Origin: CAYZXT01 sp964482515
GTDB lineage: Bacteria; Elusimicrobiota; Elusimicrobia; FEN-1173
Direction: 5' to 3'
NCBI GenBank assembly: GCA_964482515.1
Contig: CAYZXT010000014.1
Location: 1-59,238 of the forward strand
DNA: 59,238 nt
A model generated the notes under the pieces. It had not been told where the DNA came from. It saw nothing but the letters and a program-made list of their open reading frames with translations, and searched no databases. Positions 25,125 through 34,148 of this stretch are shown one piece after another (within the stretch, counting starts at the first letter, position 1; each line of letters begins with the position of its first letter). The position numbers and the translations under genes are program-made.

Positions 25125-25370
25125 ATGAGCGAACAGGATCAATCATCCAACGGGGCCTTGATACTTCTCGTCGGCATCGCCGTGGGCGTGGCGGCCGGCC
25201 TGCTTTTGGCGCCGCGCGGCGGGCGAGAAACACGCCGTCGCCTGCGGAACTGGCTGGAGGACCTTGAGGAAACGGGGAAGGACGTCGTCGAGCAGGGGCG
25301 CGATATTTTCGAGGATGTGAAGGACGTTCTTAAAGAGAAAACGAAACGGACGGCTGAAGGAAAGGAATAG
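25125..25370 (+). CDS. YtxH-domain protein
   Basis: An 81-residue protein with a Gly-rich membrane helix (GALILLVGIAVGVAAGLLLAP) followed directly by the hallmark RGGRETRRRL turn and a long charged amphipathic helix. That is the YtxH family, linked to general stress in Bacillus but without a known activity. It has a perfect TAGGAGG ribosome site and follows the DUF948-like gene by 11 bases, a pairing that recurs in Firmicutes. Confidence 0.85.
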   Translation: MSEQDQSSNGALILLVGIAVGVAAGLLLAPRGGRETRRRLRNWLEDLEETGKDVVEQGRDIFEDVKDVLKEKTKRTAEGKE

Positions 25371-25394
25371 GATTACAACTTCCCGATCGACCGC

Positions 25395-25946
25395 TCAGGG
25401 CGCGACTTTTTTCTTGGCTTCCAGATATCGGTCGACGGACGTTTTCACTTCGGCGATGGCTTCGTTCGCCGGCGCCCAACCCAGGACCTCGATCTCAACG
25501 CCCTCCAACTGTTTGTAAGTCGCGAAGAAGTGGGAAACTTCCTGCAGGTAATGGGACGGCAGATCGTCCAGGTCGTGGTAGTCCCGCATCATGGGGTCGG
25601 AATTGGGAACGCTAAGGATTTTGTAGTCCTCTTGCCCGTGGTCACGCATCTTGAACAGCCCGATGATGCGCGCTTCGATCAGGCATCCGCTGAAGGTCGG
25701 CTCGCTCACCATCACCAGGATATCCAACGGGTCGCCGTCCCCCGCCAACGTCTGCGGAATGAAGCCGTAATCCCCCGGATAGTGACTTGATGAAAATAAA
25801 TACCGGTCCAGCCGGATCAGGCCCGTCTTCTTGTCGAGCTCGAACTTGTTCCGGTTTCCCTTGGGGATTTCAATGACGGCGTTGGCCACACGGGGGATGT
25901 TCGTGCCGGGGGAAATATCGTCGAGGGGATTCAGCCTGTTGAACAT
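25395..25946 (-). CDS. ppa: Inorganic pyrophosphatase, family I
   Basis: Soluble pyrophosphatase that hydrolyses PPi to drive biosynthesis. The substrate and metal residues lie in EIPKGNRNKFELDK, HYPGDYGFIPQT and the family signature DGDPLDILV, with a further acidic patch in MRDYHDLDDLP. At 183 residues it fits bacterial family I. It converges with the YtxH gene across a 24-base gap. The 236 bases upstream, before tRNA-His, hold no gene I can support. Confidence 0.96.
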   Translation of the reverse strand: MFNRLNPLDDISPGTNIPRVANAVIEIPKGNRNKFELDKKTGLIRLDRYLFSSSHYPGDYGFIPQTLAGDGDPLDILVMVSEPTFSGCLIEARIIGLFKMRDHGQEDYKILSVPNSDPMMRDYHDLDDLPSHYLQEVSHFFATYKQLEGVEIEVLGWAPANEAIAEVKTSVDRYLEAKKKVAP

Positions 25947-26182
25947 GGGCTATAAACTACTAAATTGGTAGACATCTGCAAAGCAATCCGGCGGCGGCCC
26001 ATTCCTTCGTAGACCCTCCCCCGGTTTTTTTGATAGAATCCAGGCCTTCAACGACAATATACGAATAGATTTCTGGTGGGAATAGATCGCCGGAGTTTTC
26101 AGTCCTCTGGACTGCCGGCTGTCCTCGAAGCGCTGCGAAGAGGGCAGCGGTTATTAAATGGCGCAATAAACAAATAATTTAC

Positions 26183-26259
26183 GGTGGGTATAGCTCAGCG
26201 GTTAGAGCGTCCGGCTGTGGCCCGGAAGGTCGCCGGTTCAATCCCGGTTACCCACCCCA
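26183..26259 (+). tRNA. tRNA-His (anticodon GTG), CCA encoded
   Basis: The acceptor GTGGGTA/TACCCAC has the extra G at position -1 (26183) facing C73, the tRNA-His identity pair. The anticodon loop is CTGTGGC (GTG, His). The T-arm is GGTTCAATCCC, and CCA is encoded at 26257-26259. Confidence 0.97.
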
Positions 26260-26267
26260 TTTTAATC

Positions 26268-26310
26268 AAACCCCTGTCCGATAAATTCGGGCGGGGGTTT
26301 TGCTTTTTGG
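26268..26310 (+). terminator. Terminator after tRNA-His
   Basis: An imperfect stem AAACCCC..CCGA / TCGG..GGGGGTTT around a short loop, followed by TTTTGCTTTTT, nine bases after the tRNA. Confidence 0.8.
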
Positions 26311-26590
26311 GGGATTGAGGATAGAAACACAGACTCTGGCTTCTGATGAGTACTCCCCAAGATGATGACAATAGGAAAACATGCGCTAACTCTTTGGAAT
26401 TGTCTAATGGAAGTTATAGGATGGTTTCGGGGAATTCTTATGGGGCCGTTCCTGTGATTGTTGGGGAATTCTGAGATATGGAACTAAATCATAATACGCG
26501 CGTTTCACTCAGCAACGAATGTCGATGTGCGCGTTGGCGATTGATTGGTTTCGCATTATAGGGCAGCATAATTTTTAAAAGGAGTTAATC
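26311..26590. other. AT-rich intergenic region before katG
   Basis: About 280 bases without a convincing gene, clearly AT-richer than the window average. It holds two direct copies of GGGGAATTCT (26429-26438 and 26463-26472). Near katG there is an inverted repeat ATTAT-N8-ATAAT (26555-26572) overlapping a poor -10-like segment; a peroxide- or metal-responsive operator is possible but not demonstrable. AAAGGAG (26578-26584) is the katG ribosome site. Confidence 0.5.
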
Positions 26591-28840
26591 GTGAAAAAAA
26601 TAAATTTAATGACGGCTACCGCGGTAATGGTCATGACGACAGTTGTTTCGCTGTCGACTGTGGCAATGGCAAACCCTGATATGGGCAAAGGCGGGACAAA
26701 GCCGAACAAATTCTGGTGGCCTGAACAGCTGGATCTTAGTTCTCTCCGGAAACACGACGCGAAGTCCAATCCCTTTGGCGCATCGTTCAACTACGCGGAG
26801 GAATTTAAAAAACTCGATCTTGAAGCGTTAAAGAAGGATATTAATGCTTTGTTGACCACTTCTCAGGACTGGTGGCCCGCTGACTACGGCAACTATGGGC
26901 CGCTATTCATTCGCATGGCTTGGCACAGCGCGGGCACGTACCGAACGCTTGACGGGCGCGGCGGCGCCGATGGCGGTCAGCAGCGCTTTGATCCGCTCAA
27001 CAGCTGGCCCGACAACGCGAATCTTGATAAAGCGCGAAGGCTGCTTTGGCCGATCAAGCAGAAATATGGAAAAAAGATTTCATGGGCCGACCTGATGATT
27101 TTAACGGGCAATGTCGCAATGGAAAATATGGGCTTCAAAACCCTCGGTTTCGCGGGTGGCCGCGTGGACGAATGGGAGCCCGATATGGTCGATTGGGGGC
27201 CTGAAACTAAGTGGCTTGATGATAAGCGCCGGGGCAAAGACGGGAAGTTGGAAGGATCCCTTGCCGCCGTTCAGATGGGTCTGATCTATGTCAATCCGGA
27301 AGGGCCCAACGGAAACCATGATCCGCTTTCTGCGGCACAGGCTATTCGCGAATCCTTTGGACGCATGGCGATGAACGACGAAGAAACGGTTGCGCTCATC
27401 GTGGGCGGACATACTTTCGGTAAAACGCATGGCGCGCATGAGCCCGGTAAATACGTTGGAGTTGAGCCCGGCGCCGCTCCCATTGAAGAACAGGGGTTCG
27501 GCTGGAAAAATAAGGCCGGCAAAGGGAACGCCGAGGATACCGTCACCAGCGGGCTGGAAGGCGCGTGGACGGCCGCTCCGGACAAGTGGACGCATATGTT
27601 CCTGGAAAATTTATTCAAGTTCGAATGGAAGAAAACCAAGAGCCCGGCGGGCGCCACTCAGTGGATTCCAACCGATGAATCCGCCGCCGGCATGGTGCCT
27701 GATGCGCATGTCAAAGGTAAGTTTCATGCACCCATCATGCTGACCACGGATCTTGCGCTTAGACAAGATCCGGTCTATAGAAAGATTGCTCTGCGCTTCC
27801 GGGACAAACCGAAAGAATTGGAAGACGCTTTCGCCAGGGCTTGGTTCAAGCTGACGCACCGTGATATGGGGCCGCGTTCGCGATATATCGGCGCGGATGC
27901 GCCCAAGGTGGAATTGCTTTGGCAAGACCCGCTACCTCCCGTCGACCATGACTTAATCGGTGGGAAGGAAATCTCAGAGCTAAAGAAGAAAATTCTCGGA
28001 TCAGGGCTGACCGTTCCGCAGCTTGTCAGCACCGCCTGGGCGTCTGCCGCCAGCTTTCGTGGCAGCGATATGCGCGGCGGCGCCAATGGGGCGCGTATCC
28101 GTCTCGAGCCGCAAAGGAACTGGAAGGTCAACGATCCCGGGAAGTTGGCGAAAGTGCTGAAGCGTTTGGAAAAAATCCAGAAAAGTTTCAATGATGATCG
28201 CTCAGACAATATGAAAGTGTCGCTCGCTGATCTGATCGTCTTGGGCGGCGCCGCGGCCATTGAAAAAGCGGCAAAAGACGCCGGTTACGATGTGGAAGTT
28301 CCGTTCGGGCCTGGCCGCGCGGATGCAACGCAGGCGCAGACCGACGTAAACTCTTTCGCCGCGCTGGAGCCGACGGCGGATGGTTTCAGAAATTACTATG
28401 GCAAGGGCAGCTACCGTTCACCGGCGGACATGCTTGTCGACAAGGCTAGCCTGCTGAACTTGAGCGTTCCCGAAATGACGGTGTTGGTGGGCGGTATGCG
28501 CGCGTTGAATGCCAATGCCGGGCAGACAAAGCACGGCGTGTTCACCCACCGGCCCGGGGTTTTGAGCAACGACTTCTTCGTAAACCTGTTGGATATGTCC
28601 ACGAAGTGGAAGAAGTCGGAGGGGGCTGAGTATCTTTATGAAGGGTTTGACCGCAAAACGAACGAGCATAAATGGACGGCAACCCCGGTTGATTTAATCT
28701 TCGGCTCAAACACCGAATTGCGTGCGGTGGCGGAGGTCTATGCGTTTGACGAGTCAAAAGAAAAGTTTGTTCGTGATTTCGTTAACGCCTGGACCAAGGT
28801 GATGGATCTCGACCGTTTCGACCTCGCCGACAGGTTCTAA
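26591..28840 (+). CDS. katG: Catalase-peroxidase KatG with signal peptide
   Basis: Haem enzyme that removes H2O2. Distal Arg108, Trp111 and His112 (RMAWHSAGTYR), Tyr233 and Met259 of the Met-Tyr-Trp crosslink, and proximal His274 (GGHTFGKTHGA) are all present, and the second duplicated domain is complete (749 residues). Unusually, residues 1-27 form a signal peptide (AMA cleavage), so the enzyme is probably periplasmic, like KatP/KatG2 forms. GTG start behind AAAGGAG. The gene and its flanks are AT-richer than neighbours, and it has its own terminator, both consistent with acquisition by transfer. Confidence 0.95.
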   Translation: MKKINLMTATAVMVMTTVVSLSTVAMANPDMGKGGTKPNKFWWPEQLDLSSLRKHDAKSNPFGASFNYAEEFKKLDLEALKKDINALLTTSQDWWPADYGNYGPLFIRMAWHSAGTYRTLDGRGGADGGQQRFDPLNSWPDNANLDKARRLLWPIKQKYGKKISWADLMILTGNVAMENMGFKTLGFAGGRVDEWEPDMVDWGPETKWLDDKRRGKDGKLEGSLAAVQMGLIYVNPEGPNGNHDPLSAAQAIRESFGRMAMNDEETVALIVGGHTFGKTHGAHEPGKYVGVEPGAAPIEEQGFGWKNKAGKGNAEDTVTSGLEGAWTAAPDKWTHMFLENLFKFEWKKTKSPAGATQWIPTDESAAGMVPDAHVKGKFHAPIMLTTDLALRQDPVYRKIALRFRDKPKELEDAFARAWFKLTHRDMGPRSRYIGADAPKVELLWQDPLPPVDHDLIGGKEISELKKKILGSGLTVPQLVSTAWASAASFRGSDMRGGANGARIRLEPQRNWKVNDPGKLAKVLKRLEKIQKSFNDDRSDNMKVSLADLIVLGGAAAIEKAAKDAGYDVEVPFGPGRADATQAQTDVNSFAALEPTADGFRNYYGKGSYRSPADMLVDKASLLNLSVPEMTVLVGGMRALNANAGQTKHGVFTHRPGVLSNDFFVNLLDMSTKWKKSEGAEYLYEGFDRKTNEHKWTATPVDLIFGSNTELRAVAEVYAFDESKEKFVRDFVNAWTKVMDLDRFDLADRF

Positions 28841-28866
28841 CCTGACGCAATAGGCGCCCCGCCTTG

Positions 28867-28909
28867 AAAAAAGCCCTGTCTGATAAAGATTTTCAGACAG
28901 GGCTTTTTG
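28867..28909. terminator. Bidirectional terminator after katG
   Basis: Stem GCCCTGTCTGA / TCAGACAGGGC with a nine-base loop, flanked by an A-run on the left and TTTTT on the right, 26 bases after the katG stop. It can work on both strands. Confidence 0.93.
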
Positions 28910-29211
28910 TTGGTTAGGACCCTCTACTGTATGTATTGGCCAGTTTTTCACAACGAATTTTTTTCTATTTGGATACTCTTTTTTCGAAAATGACACAGCC
29001 TCGAGTCTCCGTCTTTAACAACGACGCCGTGAATTGTTCGGGAACGGAATATGCTACTCGTCCACGTTGAAGCGGACCAACAGTGGTTGTTTGAGAGGCG
29101 GTCCGGATGATATAGATCATGTTTTGTCTTGGTCCTCCTTAGTAGCATCGCGTTACTGTTCCGTGGCGCGCGCCTGTTGCCCGCCAACTTAGTTAAAAAT
29201 GAGAGGCCCTC
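28910..29211 (+). promoter_or_regulatory. Intergenic region with promoter for the glutamate-synthase-like gene
   Basis: About 300 bases without a gene. A plausible sigma-70 promoter is TTGTTT (29087-29092), 18 bases, TATAGA (29111-29116). The -10 lies inside an inverted repeat ATGAT-N4-ATCAT (29107-29120) that could bind a repressor. GAGAGG, five bases before the ATG, is the ribosome site. Confidence 0.5.
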
Positions 29212-30855
29212 ATGACATTCGAACAAGCAAAATCCAACGATGCTCTGGGAACGATCAACCGCGGCACGCCAACGGAATCCGGCCTCTGCACGCTTTGCCG
29301 CGCCGACTGCAAAGGCAAGTGCGAGACCTGGATGTCGAGCATGAAGGGACGGAAGCTGCTATACCCCCGGGACTTCGGCAGCACGACCGCGGGCAGCGGG
29401 AACAACTGGCATGTCGGCGTCGGGTACAATGCGCTCCGCATCCAGGGATATAATTACGGCGCCAAGGGGCTCGGCAAGGGCATGACGAACTCGGCGGACG
29501 ATTGCCTCTTTACCAAAGTCAATTTGGAGGCGGAGTTCGGGACCAAAGTGAAGACCAAGTCCCGCGTTCCGTTCATGACGGGGGCTCTCGGGTCCACGTT
29601 CATCGCGGCCAAGTACTGGGACTCCTTCGCTGCCGGCGCCGCGCTGTGCGGTTTTCCCATCGTTGTGGGGGAGAACGTGGTCGGCATCGACCGCGAAGCC
29701 GTCATCGAAAGGGGTCGAATAAAAAAAGCACCCGAGCTGGACCGCCGAATCGGCACCTACCTCCGCTATTTTGACGGACACGGCGCGATCATCGTCCAGA
29801 TGAATGTGGAAGACACTCAAAACGGCGTGGCGGAATACGTCATCGATAAATACGGCGATAAAGTCATCCTGGAACTCAAATGGGGGCAAGGGGCAAAATG
29901 CATCGGCGGCGAGATCCAGGTCAACAGCCTGGATTACGCGCTCTTCCTGAAAAAGCGCGGCTACATCGTTGATCCGGACCCGACCCTGCCGGAAGTCAAG
30001 CAGGCTTTCGAGTCGGAAACCATCAAGGCCTTCGCGCGCCACAGCCGCCTGGGATATACGGACCTGAATTCTCCGGAGCAAGTGGAGAAGAATTTCCATG
30101 AGTCCGTGGAGGCCCTGCGGAAACTCGGTTTCAAGCGTGTTTCCCTCAAGACCGGTTCCTACGGCATGGAAGCTCTGGCCATGGCGATCAAATTCTCATC
30201 GGACGCCGGCATCGACCTTCTTACGATCGACGGTTCAGGCGGCGGCACGGGCATGAGTCCCTGGAACATGATGGAAACATGGGGCGTGCCGTCCATATTC
30301 CTCCATTCTAAGGCGCACGAATACGCCTCCGTATTGGCGTCCAAGGGCAAACGGGTGGTCGACATGGCGTTCGCCGGCGGTCTGGCACGGGAGGACCATA
30401 TCTTCAAGGCCCTCGCTCTCGGCGCGCCCTACGTCAAGACCGTATGCATGGGACGCTCCATGATGATCCCGGCGTTCCTCGGCGCGAACGTGGAGGGCGT
30501 CCTCCACCCGGACCGGAAGGAGCGCGTACAGGGTCATTGGGACAATCTTCCCACAAGCGTCACTGAGAACGGGGTGAAGTCCCATGAGATATTCGCCAGC
30601 TACTTCGACGTTCAGAAACAGGTCGGCAAAAAGGAGATGAAGAACATTCCTCTCGGCGCCGTGGCGATCTGGACTTTGGTGGACAAACTTTCCGCCGGTT
30701 TGCAGCAGTTGATGGCCGGAGCGCGGAAGTTCTCTCTGCGCGAAATTTCCCGCGACGACCTCATGTCGGCCAACCGGGAAACGGCGAAGGAGACAGGCAT
30801 CCCGTTCATCACCGAGGCACTGGATCACGAGGCGCGGAGGGTGTTGGAAAGATAG
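29212..30855 (+). CDS. FMN-binding glutamate synthase-like protein with N-terminal Cys cluster
   Basis: A 547-residue protein whose body is the FMN-barrel synthase domain of GltB: KAPELDRRIGTYLRYFDGH, ELKWGQGAKCIGGEI and the phosphate-binding IDGSGGGTGMSPWNMM. The glutaminase and GltD parts are missing. The N-terminus has four Cys as C-x2-C-x3-C-x3-C (Cys26 to Cys37, in CTLCRADCKGKC), likely an iron-sulfur site. Proteins of this kind occur in archaea and anaerobes as stand-alone FMN enzymes of unclear substrate. It stands alone between terminators. It could be a ferredoxin-dependent amine synthase or a different FMN oxidoreductase. Confidence 0.85.
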   Translation: MTFEQAKSNDALGTINRGTPTESGLCTLCRADCKGKCETWMSSMKGRKLLYPRDFGSTTAGSGNNWHVGVGYNALRIQGYNYGAKGLGKGMTNSADDCLFTKVNLEAEFGTKVKTKSRVPFMTGALGSTFIAAKYWDSFAAGAALCGFPIVVGENVVGIDREAVIERGRIKKAPELDRRIGTYLRYFDGHGAIIVQMNVEDTQNGVAEYVIDKYGDKVILELKWGQGAKCIGGEIQVNSLDYALFLKKRGYIVDPDPTLPEVKQAFESETIKAFARHSRLGYTDLNSPEQVEKNFHESVEALRKLGFKRVSLKTGSYGMEALAMAIKFSSDAGIDLLTIDGSGGGTGMSPWNMMETWGVPSIFLHSKAHEYASVLASKGKRVVDMAFAGGLAREDHIFKALALGAPYVKTVCMGRSMMIPAFLGANVEGVLHPDRKERVQGHWDNLPTSVTENGVKSHEIFASYFDVQKQVGKKEMKNIPLGAVAIWTLVDKLSAGLQQLMAGARKFSLREISRDDLMSANRETAKETGIPFITEALDHEARRVLER

Positions 30856-30911
30856 CCGCCGCCTTTCGCAAACGGGGGCAGACCTAATTCAATAAGCGCT
30901 CCCGACTCCAG

Positions 30912-30960
30912 CGAGGCTTGTTCCGTTTTTCGACGGGGCGGCCTCGTTTTTTTGTTTTTT
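30912..30960 (+). terminator. Terminator after the glutamate-synthase-like gene
   Basis: CGAGGC / GCCTCG stem with an inner CCG/CGG pairing and a long loop, followed by seven T, G and a second T-run. Confidence 0.75.
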
Positions 30961-31027
30961 TACGCATTGACAAGTGATGAGCGGGAGGCAGACTTAGGCT
31001 TGGATCGTTTTTAACAGGAGAGCAGCC

Positions 31028-33286
31028 TTGCATGGATTGAGTTTTTCGGACATTTACAGCGGCAACGACTCAATATTGCTGCACACCATCGACGGAGATC
31101 TTCCCGGATGTTTCCTGGACGTCAACGCCGCCGCCTGCCGCCATTTGGGATATACCCGCGATGAGCTTCTGAAGATGTCTCCCCGCGACATCGACGCTCC
31201 TGATGTATGGGTGAACGTTCCGGACATCATGCGCAAACTGATGGACGAGAAGGCCGCCACATGGGAGGGCGTGCACCTCAATAAAGCCCGCGAGCGCATC
31301 CCCGTGGAAATCAACGCGCATATGTTTGAACTGAACGGCCGGCGCGTGGTCCTGTCCATCGTCCGCGACATCCGCGAGCGCAGGCAGGCCGAAGAGGCGG
31401 TTTGGGAAAGCGAAAACAAGTTCAGGTCCCTGTTCGAGCATATGAACGAAGGCGTCGCTCTGCATGAGATCGTTTACGATGAGCGCGGCGAGGCGGTCGA
31501 TTACCGGATATTGTCGGTGAACCCCGCGTTCGGAAGGCATTCGGGCATCGCGGTTGACGGTTTTTCCGGCCGTTTGGCCAGCGAAATTTACGGCACGGGG
31601 GTCGCGCCCTATCTTGATCGCTACGCGCGCGTGGCGCGTACCGGAGAGCCCTTCGCGTTCGATACCTTCTTCGAGCCGTTGAAAAAATATTTCAGCATCT
31701 CGGTTTTTTCTCCCAAAAAGGGACAGTTCGCGACCGTGTTCAGCGACATCACCGAGCGGAAGCGCGCGGAGGATGAGCTACGGCTTTCCCAGCAGATCAT
31801 CAAAGACATCATCAACGCGATATCCGTGCGGGTCTTCTGGAAGGACAAGAACCTGGTCTATTTGGGTTGCAACGCGGTGTTCGCTCGCGACGCCGGATTC
31901 TCTGATCCCGCCGAAATCATCGGGAAAGACGATTACCAGATGGGGTGGCGCGACCAGGCGGAGCTGTATCGAAGCGACGATCGCGCCGTCATAGAGAGCG
32001 GTTCCCCGAAGATGTTCATCGAGGAAAGCCAGACCACCCCCGATGGGAGGACCATCACGCTGTTGACGACAAAGGTGCCCTTGCGCGGCCCCGAGGGAGA
32101 GATCAAGGGCGTGCTCGGAACCTATGTGGACATTACCGAACGCAAGCAGATGGAAGAGGAACTGATTAAGGCGCAAAAGCTCGATTCCCTCGGCGTGCTG
32201 GCCGGCGGCATCGCCCACGACTTCAACAACATCCTGACCGGCATCGTGGGCAACATTTCCATGGCCCGGGAAAGTATGGAAGAGGGAAGCGAACCTTTCA
32301 AGATACTGAAAGAGGCGGAAGCCGCCGTTTTCCAGGCCAGGACCCTGACGCAGCAACTCCTCACTTTCGCCAAGGGCGGCGCCCCGGTCAAAAAGCCTGC
32401 GGCACTGGGGGACATCGTCACCGAGGCGGCGGTCTTTGCGACGAGGGGAACCAAAACCAAATGCGAATTCCGGATCGCCGAGGACCTCAATCCAGGCTTG
32501 GTGGATTCCGGCCAGATCGGCCAAGTCATCCATAACCTGGCGATCAACGCCGTGCAGGCCATGCCCGACGGCGGGACCATTTCCATCCAGGCCGATAACC
32601 TTGACGTTAAAGGCGATCCGGCTTTTCCCTTGAAAGCCGGTCGCTATGTCCGGATAGTCCTGACGGACACGGGCGTCGGGATACCCGCCGAGCATCTTGG
32701 GAAGATTTTTGATCCCTACTTCAGCACCAAGCAGACCGGAAGCGGACTTGGGCTGGCCACGTGCTATTCCATCATCAAGAAACACGATGGGCTCATTTCC
32801 GTCGAATCGGAGCTTGGAAAAGGGACGTCTTTTTCGATTTACTTGCCGGTTTATCTGGGAAAAGTGGATGTTCCGGTCCGGCAGAAATCCCCGGAGGTGA
32901 TCAAAGGCAGCGGACGCATCCTCGTGATGGACGATGAACCGGTGATCTGCACCTTTTTGACAAAAATTCTTAAGCAGCTGGGATACGAGCTTGAGACAAC
33001 CCCTGACGGAGACCTGGCGTTGGCCCGCTATCGTGAAACCTGGAAAACCAAAGACTCCTTTGACGCGGTGATCCTGGATTTGACCGTTCCCGGCGGAAAA
33101 GGGGGACAGGAAGTCATCAAGGAGCTGCGCGAAATCAACCCGGACATCAAGGCCCTGGTGTCCAGCGGATACGCGGACGATCCGATCATGGCCAATTTCA
33201 AGGACTACGGATTCTCCGCGGTCCTGTCTAAACCCTACAACGCCCAGGAGCTCAGCCAGGTCCTGCACCAGTTGTTGACGCAATAA
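31028..33286 (+). CDS. Hybrid sensor histidine kinase, three PAS domains plus receiver
   Basis: A 752-residue soluble kinase with no membrane helix. PAS domains lie at about 8-120, 130-245 and 255-380. HisKA has phospho-acceptor His397 (GGIAHDFNNIL). The ATPase domain shows the N box (NLAINAVQAM), DTGVGIP and GSGLGLATC, and a C-terminal receiver has Asp684 (VILDLTVPG) and Lys in LSKPYN. TTG start behind CAGGAGAG. No response regulator or output gene is adjacent, so it is an orphan; the receiver may act by phosphotransfer. It probably senses a cytoplasmic cue. Confidence 0.92.
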   Translation: MHGLSFSDIYSGNDSILLHTIDGDLPGCFLDVNAAACRHLGYTRDELLKMSPRDIDAPDVWVNVPDIMRKLMDEKAATWEGVHLNKARERIPVEINAHMFELNGRRVVLSIVRDIRERRQAEEAVWESENKFRSLFEHMNEGVALHEIVYDERGEAVDYRILSVNPAFGRHSGIAVDGFSGRLASEIYGTGVAPYLDRYARVARTGEPFAFDTFFEPLKKYFSISVFSPKKGQFATVFSDITERKRAEDELRLSQQIIKDIINAISVRVFWKDKNLVYLGCNAVFARDAGFSDPAEIIGKDDYQMGWRDQAELYRSDDRAVIESGSPKMFIEESQTTPDGRTITLLTTKVPLRGPEGEIKGVLGTYVDITERKQMEEELIKAQKLDSLGVLAGGIAHDFNNILTGIVGNISMARESMEEGSEPFKILKEAEAAVFQARTLTQQLLTFAKGGAPVKKPAALGDIVTEAAVFATRGTKTKCEFRIAEDLNPGLVDSGQIGQVIHNLAINAVQAMPDGGTISIQADNLDVKGDPAFPLKAGRYVRIVLTDTGVGIPAEHLGKIFDPYFSTKQTGSGLGLATCYSIIKKHDGLISVESELGKGTSFSIYLPVYLGKVDVPVRQKSPEVIKGSGRILVMDDEPVICTFLTKILKQLGYELETTPDGDLALARYRETWKTKDSFDAVILDLTVPGGKGGQEVIKELREINPDIKALVSSGYADDPIMANFKDYGFSAVLSKPYNAQELSQVLHQLLTQ

Positions 33287-33310
33287 TTAATAACCGAACA
33301 GCGTTTACGC

Positions 33311-33348
33311 AATCCCCCTGTCCGAACATGGTCGCGGATGGGGGGATT
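33311..33348 (+). terminator. Possible terminator after the histidine kinase
   Basis: Hairpin with arms AATCCCCC (33311-33318) and GGGGGATT (33341-33348) and a long loop, 24 bases after the kinase stop. There is no proper T-run, so it may be weak or only a structural element. Confidence 0.4.
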
Positions 33349-33364
33349 TGGTATCATCCGGTTC

Positions 33365-33994
33365 ATGGGACTTTTGAATCTCCTTCGCAGCGATCCGCCG
33401 CTGTTCCTCGCCCTGGCTTTCCTGCTGCTCTATTCCATTATCTTCCACGAGATGGCGCACGGCTGGATCGCGAACCTCTTCGGCGACGACACGGCCAAAC
33501 GCTACGGCCGTTTGACCCTGAACCCGGTCAATCACATCGACCCCCTGGGTCTCCTCATGCTTTTCATCGTGGGGTTCGGCTGGGCGAAACCCGTCCCGGT
33601 CGATTACCGGCGGCTTCAGAACTCCCGCTTCGCCGTCATCTCCGTCGCGCTGGCCGGCGTATCGACGAACATCCTCCTGGCGGCTCTGGCCGTGTTTTTT
33701 CTGCAGCTCCCGGGCGTATACGCCAACCCCGCCGCCGTGAAGCTTCTGACCATTGTCGCCCGCATCAACATCATGCTGGGCGCTTTCAACCTCATCCCCA
33801 TTCCGCCGCTGGACGGGTCCAAGGTCCTGATGGAGTTCCTTCCCGGCGGGGCGAGGGCGGGCTTCGTCCGTCTGGAACGGTTCGGTTTTCTCATCCTGAT
33901 CGTCCTTCTATACACGGGTTTTCTGAATCCGGCGATCCGGTTCATGGAAAAGCTGATCTACGGCCTGATTTCGATGGCGGTCGTTTTCAGATAG
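33365..33994 (+). CDS. Site-2 protease family (M50) membrane metalloprotease
   Basis: A 209-residue integral membrane protein of the short S2P-like group. The zinc motif HEMAH (His28, Glu29, His32) lies in the first helix pair, and the third ligand Asp is in NLIPIPPLDGSKV. Five or six hydrophobic segments cover the chain. S2P enzymes cut membrane anchors of regulators, but this short subgroup lacks a PDZ domain and has no known target. An ATG at 33338 would add nine residues but lies inside the preceding hairpin, so I prefer 33365. Confidence 0.88.
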   Translation: MGLLNLLRSDPPLFLALAFLLLYSIIFHEMAHGWIANLFGDDTAKRYGRLTLNPVNHIDPLGLLMLFIVGFGWAKPVPVDYRRLQNSRFAVISVALAGVSTNILLAALAVFFLQLPGVYANPAAVKLLTIVARINIMLGAFNLIPIPPLDGSKVLMEFLPGGARAGFVRLERFGFLILIVLLYTGFLNPAIRFMEKLIYGLISMAVVFR

Positions 33995-34148
33995 GCCGCT
34001 CGTGCGGCATCGCGATATCGATTGAGAATCAGGCGCTCAAAATGATATTCTTGTCTACGGTTTCATGGCCGACCATCCCCAGCCAACAGCGCCGTTCCGG
34101 AGAAATTCATCTTGGTAAACCCACCACAACAGGAGTCCGTCATCACCC

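Noticed and set aside
29161..29185. Possible sigma-54 promoter (TGGCGC...TTGC) before the glutamate-synthase-like gene
   Set aside because: The GG to GC spacing is 12, not the required 10 bases.
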